A DNA stretch of 64,000 nucleotides. Source: Apricaphanius iberus (Eukaryota; Chordata; Actinopteri; Cyprinodontiformes; Aphaniidae). The stretch covers positions 992,001 to 1,056,000 of the forward strand of contig JAPXFQ010000787.1 of assembly GCA_028564705.1 (NCBI GenBank). The letters run 5' to 3'. This document shows positions 35,791-47,024 of this stretch, in pieces. Each line of letters opens with the position of its first letter. The stretch's first letter is position 1. Under the pieces are notes generated by a model. The model had not been told where the DNA came from and searched no databases. It saw only the letters and a program-made list of their open reading frames with translations. The position numbers and the translations under genes were made by a program.

Positions 35791-37923
35791 GATACCATGA
35801 ACCGATACCCAAATGTGGAAAATCTGCAATAAATTCACAACGAAACATAAATTTTTTACTTGAAATTTTATTTTTGTGGTAATTCTATATTTTAATTCTG
35901 TTATTTTGTCTTAGTTATGTTATTTAGTAAAGTCTGGTGCAGCACCCTCTGCACCCCTACTTCCCACAGCCTGGAGCACTACCGACAATGTTTCATCATA
36001 GATTCCGTTGGCATAGCCTATAATGTACACAGCAGCCTACTAGAAGCTTTTGATTGACCTCTTACTGTATCCAACAGGTAATGGGTTCTCTCAGCTGTGG
36101 CTAAATGTTCAGCTATTAATTTATAGGTAAAAACTGCCTTACTAATTCCTACATGTGAAGTTCAAACAAAATGCAGAGCAGAATAACGATTAATGAGGCA
36201 TCTAAAAGCCATTGGAATACTGTAAATGCAGATATCTCACACCAGGAGATGGCTATATCACAGGACTTGTAATTACCGAATGTAAATGAAAAAAATGTTA
36301 TATTATTACGCATCAGTAAGATATTCTTTTGGCAATGTGGCAAAACACACTAAAAACTCTGACATAGAGGAAGGGGAAGCTTTGAGAAAAGTCATGACTC
36401 TGACCAGTTTTTGTTTTTTTAAATCAGCAAGCTACAGTGATGTGTAATGTGTTCATCCTGAAGAGGGCAGATTTTCTGGTAAACCTTTGGCATCCCTCAA
36501 CCTTAAGTTAGAAAAAACCTGTGCAGAATACTCAGTTTTGGTTTTTTGATGTCAAATATGGTGGGGGTAAAGGTAATACTTCACCATTACATTCTAATGC
36601 CACGTTTAATGTTTGAATTAACAGAACATAAAACAGGCAGACATAAAATGTTATATTTTCCAGTGGATTCAAAATCATATTACTTGTTACCACTTAGATT
36701 CTGTTGCTTTTAGGAGAACTTCAGTCTTATATTTCCAAAGAAACCCCAACCATGTCTCTACTTTTACTTTCATTTGTGTAAGCGTTTTAAAACATTTAGG
36801 GTGAAAATTTCAGTAATGTTTAAGGGTAAAATCAGAATCTTTTAATGATTTCAACATTGATATTAATAATTTACAAGTCCAGATATGTTGGAAAAACCAT
36901 GCAACCCTATGTTAAAACGTTTCAAATTATACCTTTGGCCAGACTAAAGTGTTGAAGCCATTTGTCTTCACGTCAGACATTCCTCCAACAGCTTGGCCAT
37001 AAATAGCCAGGAAAAGACGTGGCCTTTAGCCTGCATCAACACAAATGTCGAAACATTAACACCAGTCTGAGATCTGCACAAAACACTTAGCTGATTGCAC
37101 ATAAAAAAATCGCAATTAACTAATTATAGTCAAAGAAATTATTGTGGTGCATTCTGCCTAAACCTGAGTTTCATTCTTCCAGCCCGAACAAATCTGCTCG
37201 GAGTGTCGGTGGTCTCGAACAAAGATCTATCACCCGGTGAGCACCAGTGCACTGACAGCATCGTGTTTCTGTGAGATGAGAGCAAATGAGTTTACAGTAC
37301 ACTCTGACAGACTTCAGCCTGCACACTGTCTGTAGGAGATGCCTTCATTCCTTCGTTTCAGAGCAGCAAGAGGAGAAAAATGTCAACTTGTCTGCTAAAA
37401 ATAAAACATCCCATTATTAGTGTTGAGGGAAATAAAGGGGTATATGCATCTTCTAAATAATCTCCATGTTAGACGAACAATTCATCCACTAGCCTGTTTT
37501 ATAACAAATGAAATCGTTGGAAGTGATAAAGTTCTGAGTGACCTTTCATTATATAACGAGTCGCTGCAATTACAGCATCAATCTGGCGTTCAGTCTCATT
37601 CAATAGTGCCATCAAAATGTGTCGATAATAATTAATTTGCAGAGGTTAATGAAAGATGGGCTGCGACAGTGCCAATAAGATGTAATGCTGATACAGACCC
37701 GGTTACAGAAGGCCTGTTCTGTTCTGCTAAGTTCGAGAAGTTTCAGACTGGTTCAGACTAGTTTGTTTCAGGAGGGGGAGAATATTGTCACAATAATCTG
37801 AGTTATATGGATAAATCAAAGGGTTAGGGGGTGACAGACTGAAAGGATTTGAAAAGAAAAAAGAGGAAATGAATAAAATCTATATTGTTTAAGATGAGCA
37901 AAAAGGAACCACAAGAAATAAAA

Positions 37924-37934
37924 GGGGGGGGGGG
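37924..37934. repeat. Eleven-base G run
   Basis: It is an uninterrupted G homopolymer, prone to slippage. Confidence 0.8.
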
Positions 37935-40900
37935 TAATATTGATTTATATGTTAATTTAATTCAGTTAATTTAGATTTTTAAAGCAGAATTCATGCTAAA
38001 CTAGGTCCAAAATTAATTCAAATCAACCTAGTCTATTCTGGTGTTCTGTTAATCTAGCATACTTTGCCAGAATAGCATACCGTAAATTGAGTAATCAAAC
38101 CAATTATAACCAACCCACAAGATATATGTTCTAACCCTAAGGTCACAGCAGGACAAAAATACATACGCATGAGCATTAACCGAAGGTATGTCATACTGAT
38201 GGGTACGGTGTTTTATAATCTGATTCAGATCCAATTTTCTACCTAAAGAAATCTACAGAAAATATTCCAGTGCAGTCAAATTCAGGCACTTTCAGGTTAA
38301 ATGGAAATCGTTGCATCAGGTCACTGGAAAAAACAAAAAGAAAAACTAAACCAGGGGTACTTTCTATGACAAAAACTACAAAGAGGAGTAAACATAAGAG
38401 TTTATTATGTGTGTTTCATTTAAGGAACTACAAAAATACTAGATAATATTCAGTAAAAGTAAATAATACTAAATAATACATTCCATAAGAAACAAGAAAG
38501 GCTTTGTTGATGACTTTATACAGGAACAGAAAAAAATGAAGTTCTAGACAAGGAGTACTTTCCATTCTAAACAAAAATCGCTAATGTTAGCAAAAGCTCT
38601 GTCAATGAAAACATTTTTTCTAAGGGGAAAACATACACACAGGGAGCCAGGATTCCCTTCTACATGAAAGGACTCCATGTAGAAAAGAGACATAGCTAAC
38701 AAAAAAGTTGAAAAATGTCATGGTGTTTTTTTTACATTAAAACCAGTTTTTAGTCATTAGTATAACAATTCTTCAAAGTTATGTATTCAGCAAACGTTGT
38801 GCGTCTGTGTCTGTGTGTATTTGAGGGATAACCATGTTTCCTGAAGGAGAATCTGATTTAGTTTCTCCTCTCCGTTCTGAAATTTGGCAAACCAATCCTC
38901 GGAGATCCGGCTCAGAGAACAGAAACTGTTTGCTATTCCAGCAGGGGATTAAGGTGAAGGGATACTCATCTTAAAGGATTGAATTAGGTCAGGGTAGTGA
39001 GTTCTCCTAAGGAAAAACCTACCCTGGAGTTTAGTCTGTGTCTGTCCTCTATAGTAACAGTAAAAGTTCCAGAAGGAAAGAGGACTGTTTGCTCTGAATC
39101 TGCATTGGTCGTATGACATGTTGCGCTTCTGTCGGTAAACGAACAAGTAAATGGAGATTCGTTGCTTTCTTGATGAAAACTCTTTTAACTCTCCTCTCAG
39201 AATACCTACCAGGTTGTTCGTTAATGCCTGTAAAACTCTGGTTTTTGTGGTTTTAAACAAGCAACTTTAAGTGCTGCCGCTGCAGCTTTCCCTTCGAGGC
39301 ATGCAGCTGGTGATAACATGTACTGTACCTGCTTCCATCGGAACATATTGGCCTGAAACAGAAACACAGCGATTCAGCTGCTGACATTTTAACCATAATT
39401 GGAAAGAAAACACAGCAACATATGGGAGGAGACGGCAACTTGTCCAAGTGTGCCTTCGCTTCACACCTACAATAAATCAGAGGGAGAGCGGGACCGGAGA
39501 ATCTTTAGGGAAGGGAGCGATAACTAGGGATGCACGACACATCGGCATTAACGTGTCGATCGGATAATTAAAGCTACCACAGGTGTGCCGACGAAGCGGG
39601 CTTGAACTTTATAGATTGGATGATAACCAGAAACAAAATGAAACCATACCATGTCATTATGCTCAATTCCTTCAATTTCATCTTCATGAAACTGCAGAAA
39701 ATGTTCCCAAAAATGTAGCGCACTGCAAACTTACATCTGCTTTTCCGAGTCTTGGCTTCCTCCTCGCCGAACGGCTTTTTGGACATTGTCAGTACAGGAC
39801 TTGTTTTACTCTGGAGAATGATATCCTCTCACACCCTCATTACAAGGCACACAAACAGGAGAAGGTTTCTCTAATTTAATGGTGACAAAATGAAGGAAAA
39901 AGTTATTAGTTTTCACTGTAACCGTTAGAAATCTCCACAGTATAGAAATATCCAACTGTGGCTTTTAATCCAAGCAGTTTTTAACCTATCTGGAAAGATT
40001 TCCCCACAACCCTTGGTAACGTTGCTACATTATTTCCCCATGCCCTGATTCTTCCACTGCACTCACCACTACGACTCTGGTTCATCACAGACGCCTCGAC
40101 TCGAATGCCGCTGAAACCAACTTCTCCTCCTGGTTTTATCGAGGCTATACTTGTCCGTATACAGCTGCCATTAAATTCATACAAAATAATAAAACCTACA
40201 GTGCCAAAGTAACAGAGATGGATGAGGTTCCGGCTGAGATATTTACAGGTAACTCAATTACATTCAGAAAATAACACACATCTAGGTCACAAAGAGGGGA
40301 ATTCTAAATAGGCAATTAAGCCGGTGGTAAGAGCCTTAATAAGCCAAGCAAAGTACATAAAATGAAGGGAAGTAAGTAGGTGTCAGAGCAAACGACTTTG
40401 CCTAACATTATTCATCATGGGACTAAGTGGTAAGATGGCTTCTACATTCTAGCAACATTAATCCCTGATAGCAAGCCTCAAACCAGCCAGTATCAATAAC
40501 GGCAATAATAACTCATCCATCTGGAAGCCGTCCAGACACTGACTAGTTAATTAGGCCTCCCTCATGAATATGCCGAGGACAGGACAGGGAACCATGGAGC
40601 CGTCACGCATCTCCAAAGCCTTTTGTTGGGCATCCAAATGTGACGTGCGGATTGATCGTGGCGACATCGTTTTAATCCCGCTGCAGCAGTTTGTCACTCA
40701 AACAGCTTTTATCTGTTAATCAGCAGGTCCTGGTCAGGGTCGTGGGGGCAAGCGATGCGGGCTGGGGTGAGGGGTGCAATCCCAGACGGGTCACAGAATC
40801 CATAAAAACGCCTACAAAAGGTTTGCTCTTGTTAAAACGTGCGCAAACCACACATGCATTTCTGCTATGACATTTTTACGCAACCCTAAAAACACAAAAA

Positions 40901-41544
40901 TTACACCAATCACTGAAACTTGTAACATTTGCTGTGTTTTCGTATATCTTAAGGCCTCCAAATAAGCCATTTAATTTGGTCTCAGAATAAACACTGCAGT
41001 CACAACTGGCCTTTGCTTCACAGTTTGGGCCTAATAATGAATATGTTTGAGTCTGGAGAACGTTGGGGACCCTTGGTGATGTTGCTTCGAAACAGCAGAT
41101 ATAAAAAACTACAAATAGATCCCACTGAACCAGGATTAGACCAACCAAGACACCCCCACACGCACACTTTTTCTTTGAGACAAATTTGGCACTTAAAGGA
41201 TATTTCTCATGGATTCATGTTCCACACCTAAATGGCACCTGACTCGGGCAAAGCGTGAGCAAAATGGATTTATGCCCCACAAATGCGCTCAGCTTTGGCG
41301 TTGCTTTACAAAATGTAAATGAGAAGAAGATGTGTGGTGACCTTTTTGATAGAAGGATGCGAAGGGTAAAGAGACTTAATCAAACGTGGAACCCTTCCCG
41401 TCGAAGAGTGATTCGACAGGCGTTGGGAGTGAGCGGTGAGCCAAACTGTAAAACCTGATAAATTTTCAGAAATGCCTGTAATTCCTTGTGTGTAATGAGA
41501 CGAAGGGGGACAGCTCTTAGAGTTCCTCTGCTGCTTTTCCCTCA

Positions 41545-41568
41545 GACACACACACACACACACACACA
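41545..41568. repeat. (AC)n microsatellite
   Basis: It is an uninterrupted AC dinucleotide run of about 12 units. Confidence 0.85.
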
Positions 41569-41817
41569 GACAGGTAAAGACCTTTGCACTCCCAGCGGCT
41601 TTCACCACCTGCAGCGTTTTGAGCTCGGTTCAAGCTGCCGCCGGCAGAGTCAGACCCGACTCCACCGCACCCCTACCGGCGATGGAAAGCGCTCCTGGCC
41701 CATCAGCTCTCTCTGTCCCTCAGTATCACAACTCTACATGTGTGCAATAAGGGATCAGAGATCTCAGATCGGCGCGTCACACCACAAAACAGAGCGCATT
41801 GCAGAAATCTTCACGCT

Positions 41818-42025
41818 CTTTCAGCCTTTTTCACATTTCATCACCTTCTAACCAGTGTATTTAATTGGGGTTTATGTGAAAAACAACCAGAAATTGTGTC
41901 TAATCAGGTGGAGGAAAAGAAAAAAAAACTGTTTTTTTCAAACTATTCGACAAATATGAATCTAAAAAGTGTGCCTGTCAGATGTAATCAGTCCCCTTCC
42001 TCAGGAATCAGTTATGAGACCATTA
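41818..42025 (+). mobile_element. Tc1-like transposon, left part (interrupted)
   Basis: TTTTTCACATTTCATCACCT, ATTGGGGTTTATGTGAAAAA and GAATCTAAAAAGTGTGCCTG match the order of the 5' non-coding part of a Tc1-like family. The right part of apparently the same element reappears at 43107-43401 in the same orientation. The left terminal inverted repeat is not visible. Confidence 0.6.
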
Positions 42026-42452
42026 TGGTACGTTCAGACCGCAGGCTTCGTCAGCAGCATCAAGATAACATGGTAAGTCTACAGTTGAGGCCGTTGGAGG
42101 AGCGTCACAGTCTCTGCGGCACTTTGTGAGCGTTGGCTCCGTCAGCTTTTCCTGCGTTTCAAGCTTCAAAGCTCATAACACTGGCAACACAGAAGTTCAG
42201 CTAGTTAAACTTTTGACAATCCGAACGCTCTTGACGCAGCACGGCAACCAATCAGAGCATCTCACCGTAGTGATGTTGCCCGACGTCGATGCTGCCTAGC
42301 CAACCACGATCCGCAAGTGTTTAAAACATCCAACAGAGAAAGGCCCGCCTACGAGCTTCAGCTTAAAAATGTATCTTCTGTGTTAATGCATCGAACTAGG
42401 CGCTTTATGAGCGTTGCTTGACGCTGACAAAGCTTGAAGTCTGAATGCACCA
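42026..42452. mobile_element. PIF/Harbinger-like MITE, copy B
   Basis: The termini are TGGTACGTTCAGACCGCAGG (left) and AGTCTGAATGCACCA (right), with TTA directly outside both (42023-42025 and 42453-42455). It aligns end to end with copy A at 7643-8065 and has a segment around CGGCAACCAATCAGAGCATC that copy A has lost. It has no coding capacity. It is inserted within or next to the left part of a Tc1 element. Confidence 0.8.
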
Positions 42453-42494
42453 TTATTGTTTTTTTTGCAAATGCTGCCACCAGAATCAATTTTC

Positions 42495-42575
42495 CCTGTA
42501 TCAAGTCAAAATTTGTTTATGAAGCACTTTTCATACCAAGATTCAAACTCAAATTGCTTTACAGATTAAAAATGC
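42495..42575 (-). mobile_element. LINE/SINE tail fragment, minus strand
   Basis: On the minus strand, AATCTGTAAAGCAATTTGAG followed by AAAAGTGCTTCATAAACAAA has the same layout as the plus-strand tail at 49030-49100 (CTGTAAAGCACTTTGAGAAA, AAAAGCGCTTTATAAATAAA). It is a short 3' end only. Confidence 0.5.
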
Positions 42576-42631
42576 TTGTGAAACCCAACAGCAGTGATCT
42601 GTTGGGTCCCTTGTTAAGACTATCTGGCTGA

Positions 42632-43105
42632 GGTTCAAACTTGGACGAGTGCAAACTTCCTGAACCTCAACCAGAAGAAGGCAGAGGTTATTTCGTTCCG
42701 TAAACTCCATTCCTCTCTCTGGGAAAAACTGATCGACGACTTGAACTGAGGCAGGCAAAGAAACGGTACCATGGCTAAGATCAAATCATACAGTGGCAGA
42801 CGACTGCTTGTACTGAGCCAAGTTCTGCCAGAGGTTTCTTCCTGTTAAAGGGAGTTTTTACTCTCCACTGTCACTACATGCTTGCTCAGTATGTGGGATT
42901 GCTGTGGTCTGTGTGAGTATGCATGATCCAGGCACAACCTCACGTCAAAGACTCAACACAATCTACTCGGATTTCTTACATGGAAAACTATTAACTGATT
43001 GGAATGTTTGTATAATTTCATTGAAATTACTTTCGATGTAAAGTGCCTTTGGATGGCATTTGTTGTGAATTGGTGTTATATAAATAAAACGTGAATTGAA
43101 TATTA
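42632..43105 (+). mobile_element. L2-like LINE fragment: RT motif plus 3' tail
   Basis: 42634-42700 encodes WTSANFLNLNQKKAEVISF, a recognisable L2-clade reverse transcriptase segment. From 42835 the 3' region follows: AGGTTTCTTCCTGTTAAAGG, CATGCTTGCTCAGTATGTGG, ACAACCTCACGTCAAAGACT and the end TATATAAATAAAACGTG. Much of the reverse transcriptase between the two parts is missing. The neighbouring Tc1 sequence resumes within a few bases of the tail. Confidence 0.75.
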
Positions 43106-43106
43106 A

Positions 43107-43401
43107 TGTGCTGAAAGGGCCTAGTCAAAGTTAAGACCTAAATTCAATTGAGAATTTTTAGCAAGGCTTGAAAACTGCTTTTAACAGAAACTCTTGCTCT
43201 GATCCGACTGAGCTTGAGCTGTTTTCCAAAGAAGAACGTCGCCTGATATGTGTAGCTGGTGGAGACCTGCAGGAAACTGTGGCTCCCCAAAGAACCAATT
43301 CGGGGGGTAGAACCCGAATGAACGCCACGTTTCACATTTTCTTTGTAAAAAATAAAAAAAGGTGCATACTGGTGGTGTGAATACTTTCGCAAGGCACTGT
43401 A
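43107..43401 (+). mobile_element. Tc1-like transposon right end: transposase C-terminus and TIR
   Basis: The plus strand encodes LKGPSQS near 43113, then LKTAFNRNSCSDPTELELFS, followed by degraded sequence, matching the C-terminal end of a Tc1-like transposase. The DNA ends in GAATACTTTCGCAAGGCACT and then GTA, the classic fish Tc1 terminal repeat. The transposase catalytic centre is missing; it would lie in the part replaced by LINE sequence. Confidence 0.75.
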
Positions 43402-44380
43402 TGGCCCACCGAACATGGAGTGGCGACGGCGGCCCGCTGCACGCTTTCTCAGCCATGCAATGAAACATGAGCGCCACAGATGGGTGAACAATCCATCCTG
43501 TTGTCACGGTCGGACGCATCCATACATCCGTCACGTTCTGCAAAGCACATGCAAGCTCGCGTACTTATGAAGAAATCTTTGCAGACTGAAAGCTCATAAC
43601 AAGCTTTCAGTGGATGCGCGTATGTGGGAGCGCATGTGCTTCGGTTCTTTGAGGATAAATGGGCCCTTGCGTGGCGAGCCGTACCTTTTTACGGCGCCCG
43701 CGGAAAGGAGCCTTTTCATTTTTGCTCCGAGAGCACAAAAGCCTGGGGGAAATCAAAGTAAGTATTTCCTCCTTATTCTAAAGCACCACCTTAATAGGTA
43801 CAAAGCCAGCCATGCGTTCAGCCCTGTCCCCTTTGAACTATGAACACATCATGAGTGAAACTGCCAGATGATTCCATGGTGCCACAAACTGCATCCTATG
43901 GTCTGAATCATTTCTGCATTTCGGCCTAATTTTAACCAAGGATTTTATTTTTAAAGTAGACTTTATTTGGAGGCAGGCCTCTGAAGTCGTCTCGTAGCTT
44001 CTGTCAGAGACGGATGGTTCATGAGTCATTACATGCATCAGCCAGAGAGTGAGTAAAACCTAGCGGAGCAGCTAAGCACCATCTTGATTTACTACAGCAC
44101 CTTTAAGGACAGGTTTAAAAAATGAACAGACCCGTTCGCCACACTCATTGCTCTGCCTTGTCCTGGGGGAGTAGCGCATGGTGTGTTGCTTTGTAAAGCA
44201 GCACATTAATAAGGGAAGAGCCCGTTCCTCCATGTCGTTTAAGTGTTTCCGGAGGGCACGCACCGTGTCCTCCACGCTCTTTGGGGTTGTAGGTAAGGAG
44301 ATGTCCCATTTCTTAATGGATACTCCACACATCAGGATTCCCTGGAGGAGGCAGCACCTGTTCCCACCCCCCCAGTTTCT
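43402..44380. other. Unassigned sequence
   Basis: It is balanced in composition and has no repeat signature. Short frames on both strands at 43144-43543 overlap the Tc1 remnant and the flank and are not genes. Confidence 0.4.
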
Positions 44381-44387
44381 CTTCTTT

Positions 44388-44436
<49 letters not shown>
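44388..44436. repeat. A run plus (AT)n microsatellite
   Basis: Sixteen A residues are followed by about 16 AT units. The overlapping opposite-strand frames here are low-complexity artefacts. Confidence 0.9.
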
Positions 44437-44441
<5 letters not shown>

Positions 44442-44559
44442 CTTTTTTCTCCTAATTCCAAATATATAAAAGAGAGTAACATCTTTCATATCTCATCTCA
44501 TTGTAATTAGCTTAAAGGCCTCTACTATCCCAGATTATACCAACCAGGTGACTTTGAAC

Positions 44560-44700
44560 CCATCCTAACCCTAACTGAATGCATTGAGCAAATCAATAGC
44601 TGGATGTCCCATAACTTTCTCCAGTTGAACAGAAACAAAACTGAAGTAAATTTTTTTGGGACCTAAAGAGGAACGATCAAGGGTCAGCACACAGCTTCAG
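44560..44700 (+). mobile_element. L2-like LINE reverse transcriptase fragment
   Basis: The plus strand encodes [20 protein letters not shown] followed by [10 protein letters not shown], matching the same L2-clade segment as 42634-42700 but from a different subfamily. Stops follow. It is an isolated internal fragment with neither end of the element. Confidence 0.7.
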
Positions 44701-44704
44701 TTGA

Positions 44705-45365
44705 TAAAGCTAGAACCTAATGTCCCCGTTAATGAGCCTTCTGCTGCTGCGCGTCATGTGACCCAGCAATGCTGCTCTGGCCGTCTAGTTTACCGCAACT
44801 CTTCTCCACTTGTTTGGCTAGAGTGATAGAAGATTGCAGACTGAAGAAAGGCCAAATCAAAGCATTATCTACATTTTCTTCAAGTAAACGGCAACAGAGC
44901 TAAAGGTGAATGTAACAAGATTTGTGTCATTCAATATGGAAATCTCAGCAATTTAATAAAGCGCCTCGTTGTTTATGACATCACCAAATCTTAACATTTT
45001 TTAGAGTAGGTGTTTCCTATTTCTTGCACCAAAGGACAATAGACAATAGTTTGCTTTATACTGTTTACTTTAGCACTAAAAGATAAATAACTACTTATTA
45101 GTTTTTTTATAAATATTTTTTTCTTATTCTTGCTCTAAAAGAAGAAATATGCTTAAGTATAGTTTACCGTTTTGTACTGAAAGTTTGTTGTGTTTTTGCT
45201 GAGTTTAATAAACGAAAAAAAACAAAACCATTTTGAGTACATTTTTTCCTCTAAAAATTAGAATAAAAAATATAGGTACTGAAAGAGTACAGTTAAAATA
45301 CTAGAGTAGAAAAAAAAATCTAAAGACACCCAACGCTTCTCCTAACCAACTAACGCTAAGGAGTG
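44705..45365. other. Unassigned AT-rich sequence
   Basis: It has no gene. 45060-45310 has ACT-rich wording like AGTACAGTTAAAATACTAGAGTA, similar to fragments of fish hAT-type repeats, but no ends are visible. Confidence 0.35.
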
Positions 45366-45370
45366 TACCT

Positions 45371-45575
45371 TGCAGAGTTATGGCCCACTTTTCTTTGCAG
45401 ATTTGTTCTAATCGTATCCATTTGGAGGATTTTCCAGCATGAGGTGTCTGTCCTAGTCTTGATCACCTATTTGTGTTTGAGCTCAAGAGAAGAATCTAGA
45501 TGCAGGATTCATTGTTGGTCCCAAAGCAAAAAAGCAGCCAAGAGCATCACACTACCACTGCCGTACCACAGGTGT
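45371..45575 (-). mobile_element. Tc1-like transposase fragment, antisense, internally deleted
   Basis: GCAGAGTTATGGCCCACTTT, TTTGCAGATTTGTTCTAATC and GGATTTTCCAGCATGAGGTG are antisense Tc1 C-terminal text. GCATCACACTACCACTGCCG, which corresponds to the conserved GG-SVM segment, follows much closer than in an intact gene. It is a decayed, shortened copy. Confidence 0.6.
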
Positions 45576-45579
45576 TACG

Positions 45580-46200
45580 TTCTAGTAGGTAAGATGTACC
45601 AATTAGAAGATACTTTTATTGGGATTCGAGTTATTCAGGTTCTTGTGATTGCAAGGCGGTGGTGGATAAAAGGAAGAAGTTCCCGTATGAGTTGGTGGTT
45701 TGGAGGTGAATTACTGCATGCTTTCCAGGGACCCAAGTGAAGTGTAAAGTGAATTGGAGAGTGAGCAGAAAAAGGTTTTGCAGGTGAAACAGCCAGGGCA
45801 AAAAGTAAGCAAGTACGGTCTGGTATTGTGTACCAGGGAATTATTTTGTGGCTGTAAGCAGTTCCAGGAATGGTTTGATAGCCTCCGGAAAATTGAAAAC
45901 AAAAAATGGGCAAAGAGGTGGAGCTGAGAGTAGGACTGTGTGGGTGGGGAGCGGATGATTTACACTCTGATCCAATATAAATTATCCATTACGAGCTAAC
46001 TGAGCTTACTGAAGCTAACAGAAGTTAGCAGGCATGTTTCGCCAGAAAACCGTCATTGAGCATCTCTGTTACCCATCTGCCTTCTAGAACAATTTCAGAG
46101 GAACAAAATAGCTGAGACTGTTAACTTCATCCTAGGGTGTAGCCACCAGTGCTAGTGCTAATGGCTCATCTGAGACATTTCAATCAAAGGACATGTCCTT
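45580..46200. other. Unassigned sequence
   Basis: No mobile element ends or credible exon are seen. The 125-codon frame at 45363-45740 starts inside antisense Tc1 sequence and is incidental. Confidence 0.4.
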
Positions 46201-46203
46201 ACT

Positions 46204-46425
46204 TATTATCACCCCCTCATAGTAAACCTGAACTATTAAACCTAAAATGTTTTTTTGAACCAGGCTGTAAACATGTTTATTTCTTCTGAGAAGTTACCAT
46301 TTTAATACGTGAGTCATTTGGAACTTGCTCCTTTCTGGAGCCAGCCCCTAGTGGATGAGGAGGGAACCGCAAATGTTGTCACTTTCGAACTGGTTTCAAT
46401 TTTGAAGTTTGCCTTGTTATGTCGG
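46204..46425. repeat. Dispersed fish repeat, copy 2
   Basis: GAACCAGGCTGTAAACATG, GCCAGCCCCTAGTGGATGAG and GGTTTCAATTTTGAAGTTTG match the copy at 8163-8350. Its right side directly abuts the Tc1-like element beginning at 46426, so the Tc1 inserted into or beside it. Confidence 0.6.
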
Positions 46426-46477
46426 TACAGTGGGGAAAATAATTATTTCCCCCCTCGCTGATTTCTTAAGTTTGTCC

Positions 46478-46534
<57 letters not shown>

Positions 46535-47024
46535 AATAATAAAAGATAGAAACATACAGCAAAGGCAACAAAGGAGTGGCTCAAGAAGAAGCACATTAAG
46601 GTCATGGAGTGGCGTAGTCAGTCTTCAGACCTTAATCCAGTAGAAAACCTATGGAGGGAGCTGAAGCTCAAAGTTTCATAGAGACAGCCTCGAAACCTTG
46701 ATGATGATTTAGAGATGATCTGCAAAGAGGAGGGGACCAAAATTCCTCCTAAAATGTGCGCAAACTTGGTCATCAATTACATGAAATGTTTGACCTTTGT
46801 GCTTGCAGGGTTTTTCAACTAAGTATTAAGTCTTTTTTTTTTTGTTAGACGTTCAAATACTTATTTCACTCAATGAAATGCAAATCAGTTTATGTCATTT
46901 ATTTAAAGTATTTTTTTTTAAATTTTCCTTTTGATGTGCTGTCTGTCACTGTTAAAATGAACCTACCATTAGAATGACACTGCAAAATCATTAAGGGGTC
47001 AAATAATAATTTCCCCTCGCTGTA
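46426..47024 (+). mobile_element. Tc1-like transposon with both TIRs, internally deleted
   Basis: The left terminus is TACAGTGGGGAAAATAATTA and the right terminus, read inverted, is TACAGCGAGGGGAAATTATT. TA bounds both ends, as expected for the TA target of Tc1/mariner. Inside, the plus strand encodes [20 protein letters not shown] followed by [18 protein letters not shown], covering the third catalytic acidic residue (the E in NPVE) of the DDE transposase. The N-terminal and central parts are absent, and an AAT microsatellite stands in their place. Confidence 0.85.
46479..46540. repeat. (AAT)n/(AAAT)n microsatellite
   Basis: About 16 AAT units grade into AAAT units, inside the Tc1-like element. 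Confidence 0.9.

Larger units (their letters stand above)
35791..41810. other. Unassigned, mostly single-copy-looking sequence
   Basis: No mobile element with definable ends and no supported exon is visible over 6 kb, apart from a G run at 37924-37934, a solo hAT-like end near 39530 (TAGGGATGCACGACACATCG) and a CA run at 41545-41568. 37180-37740 and 40500-40720 look like candidate conserved non-coding DNA. Short frames near 39250-39880 and 40876-41231 overlap on both strands without domains. Confidence 0.4.

Noticed and set aside
44178..44510. Overlapping frames of 110 and 136 codons on both strands
   Set aside because: Both depend on the A run and (AT)n microsatellite, giving low-complexity K/I/Y tails.
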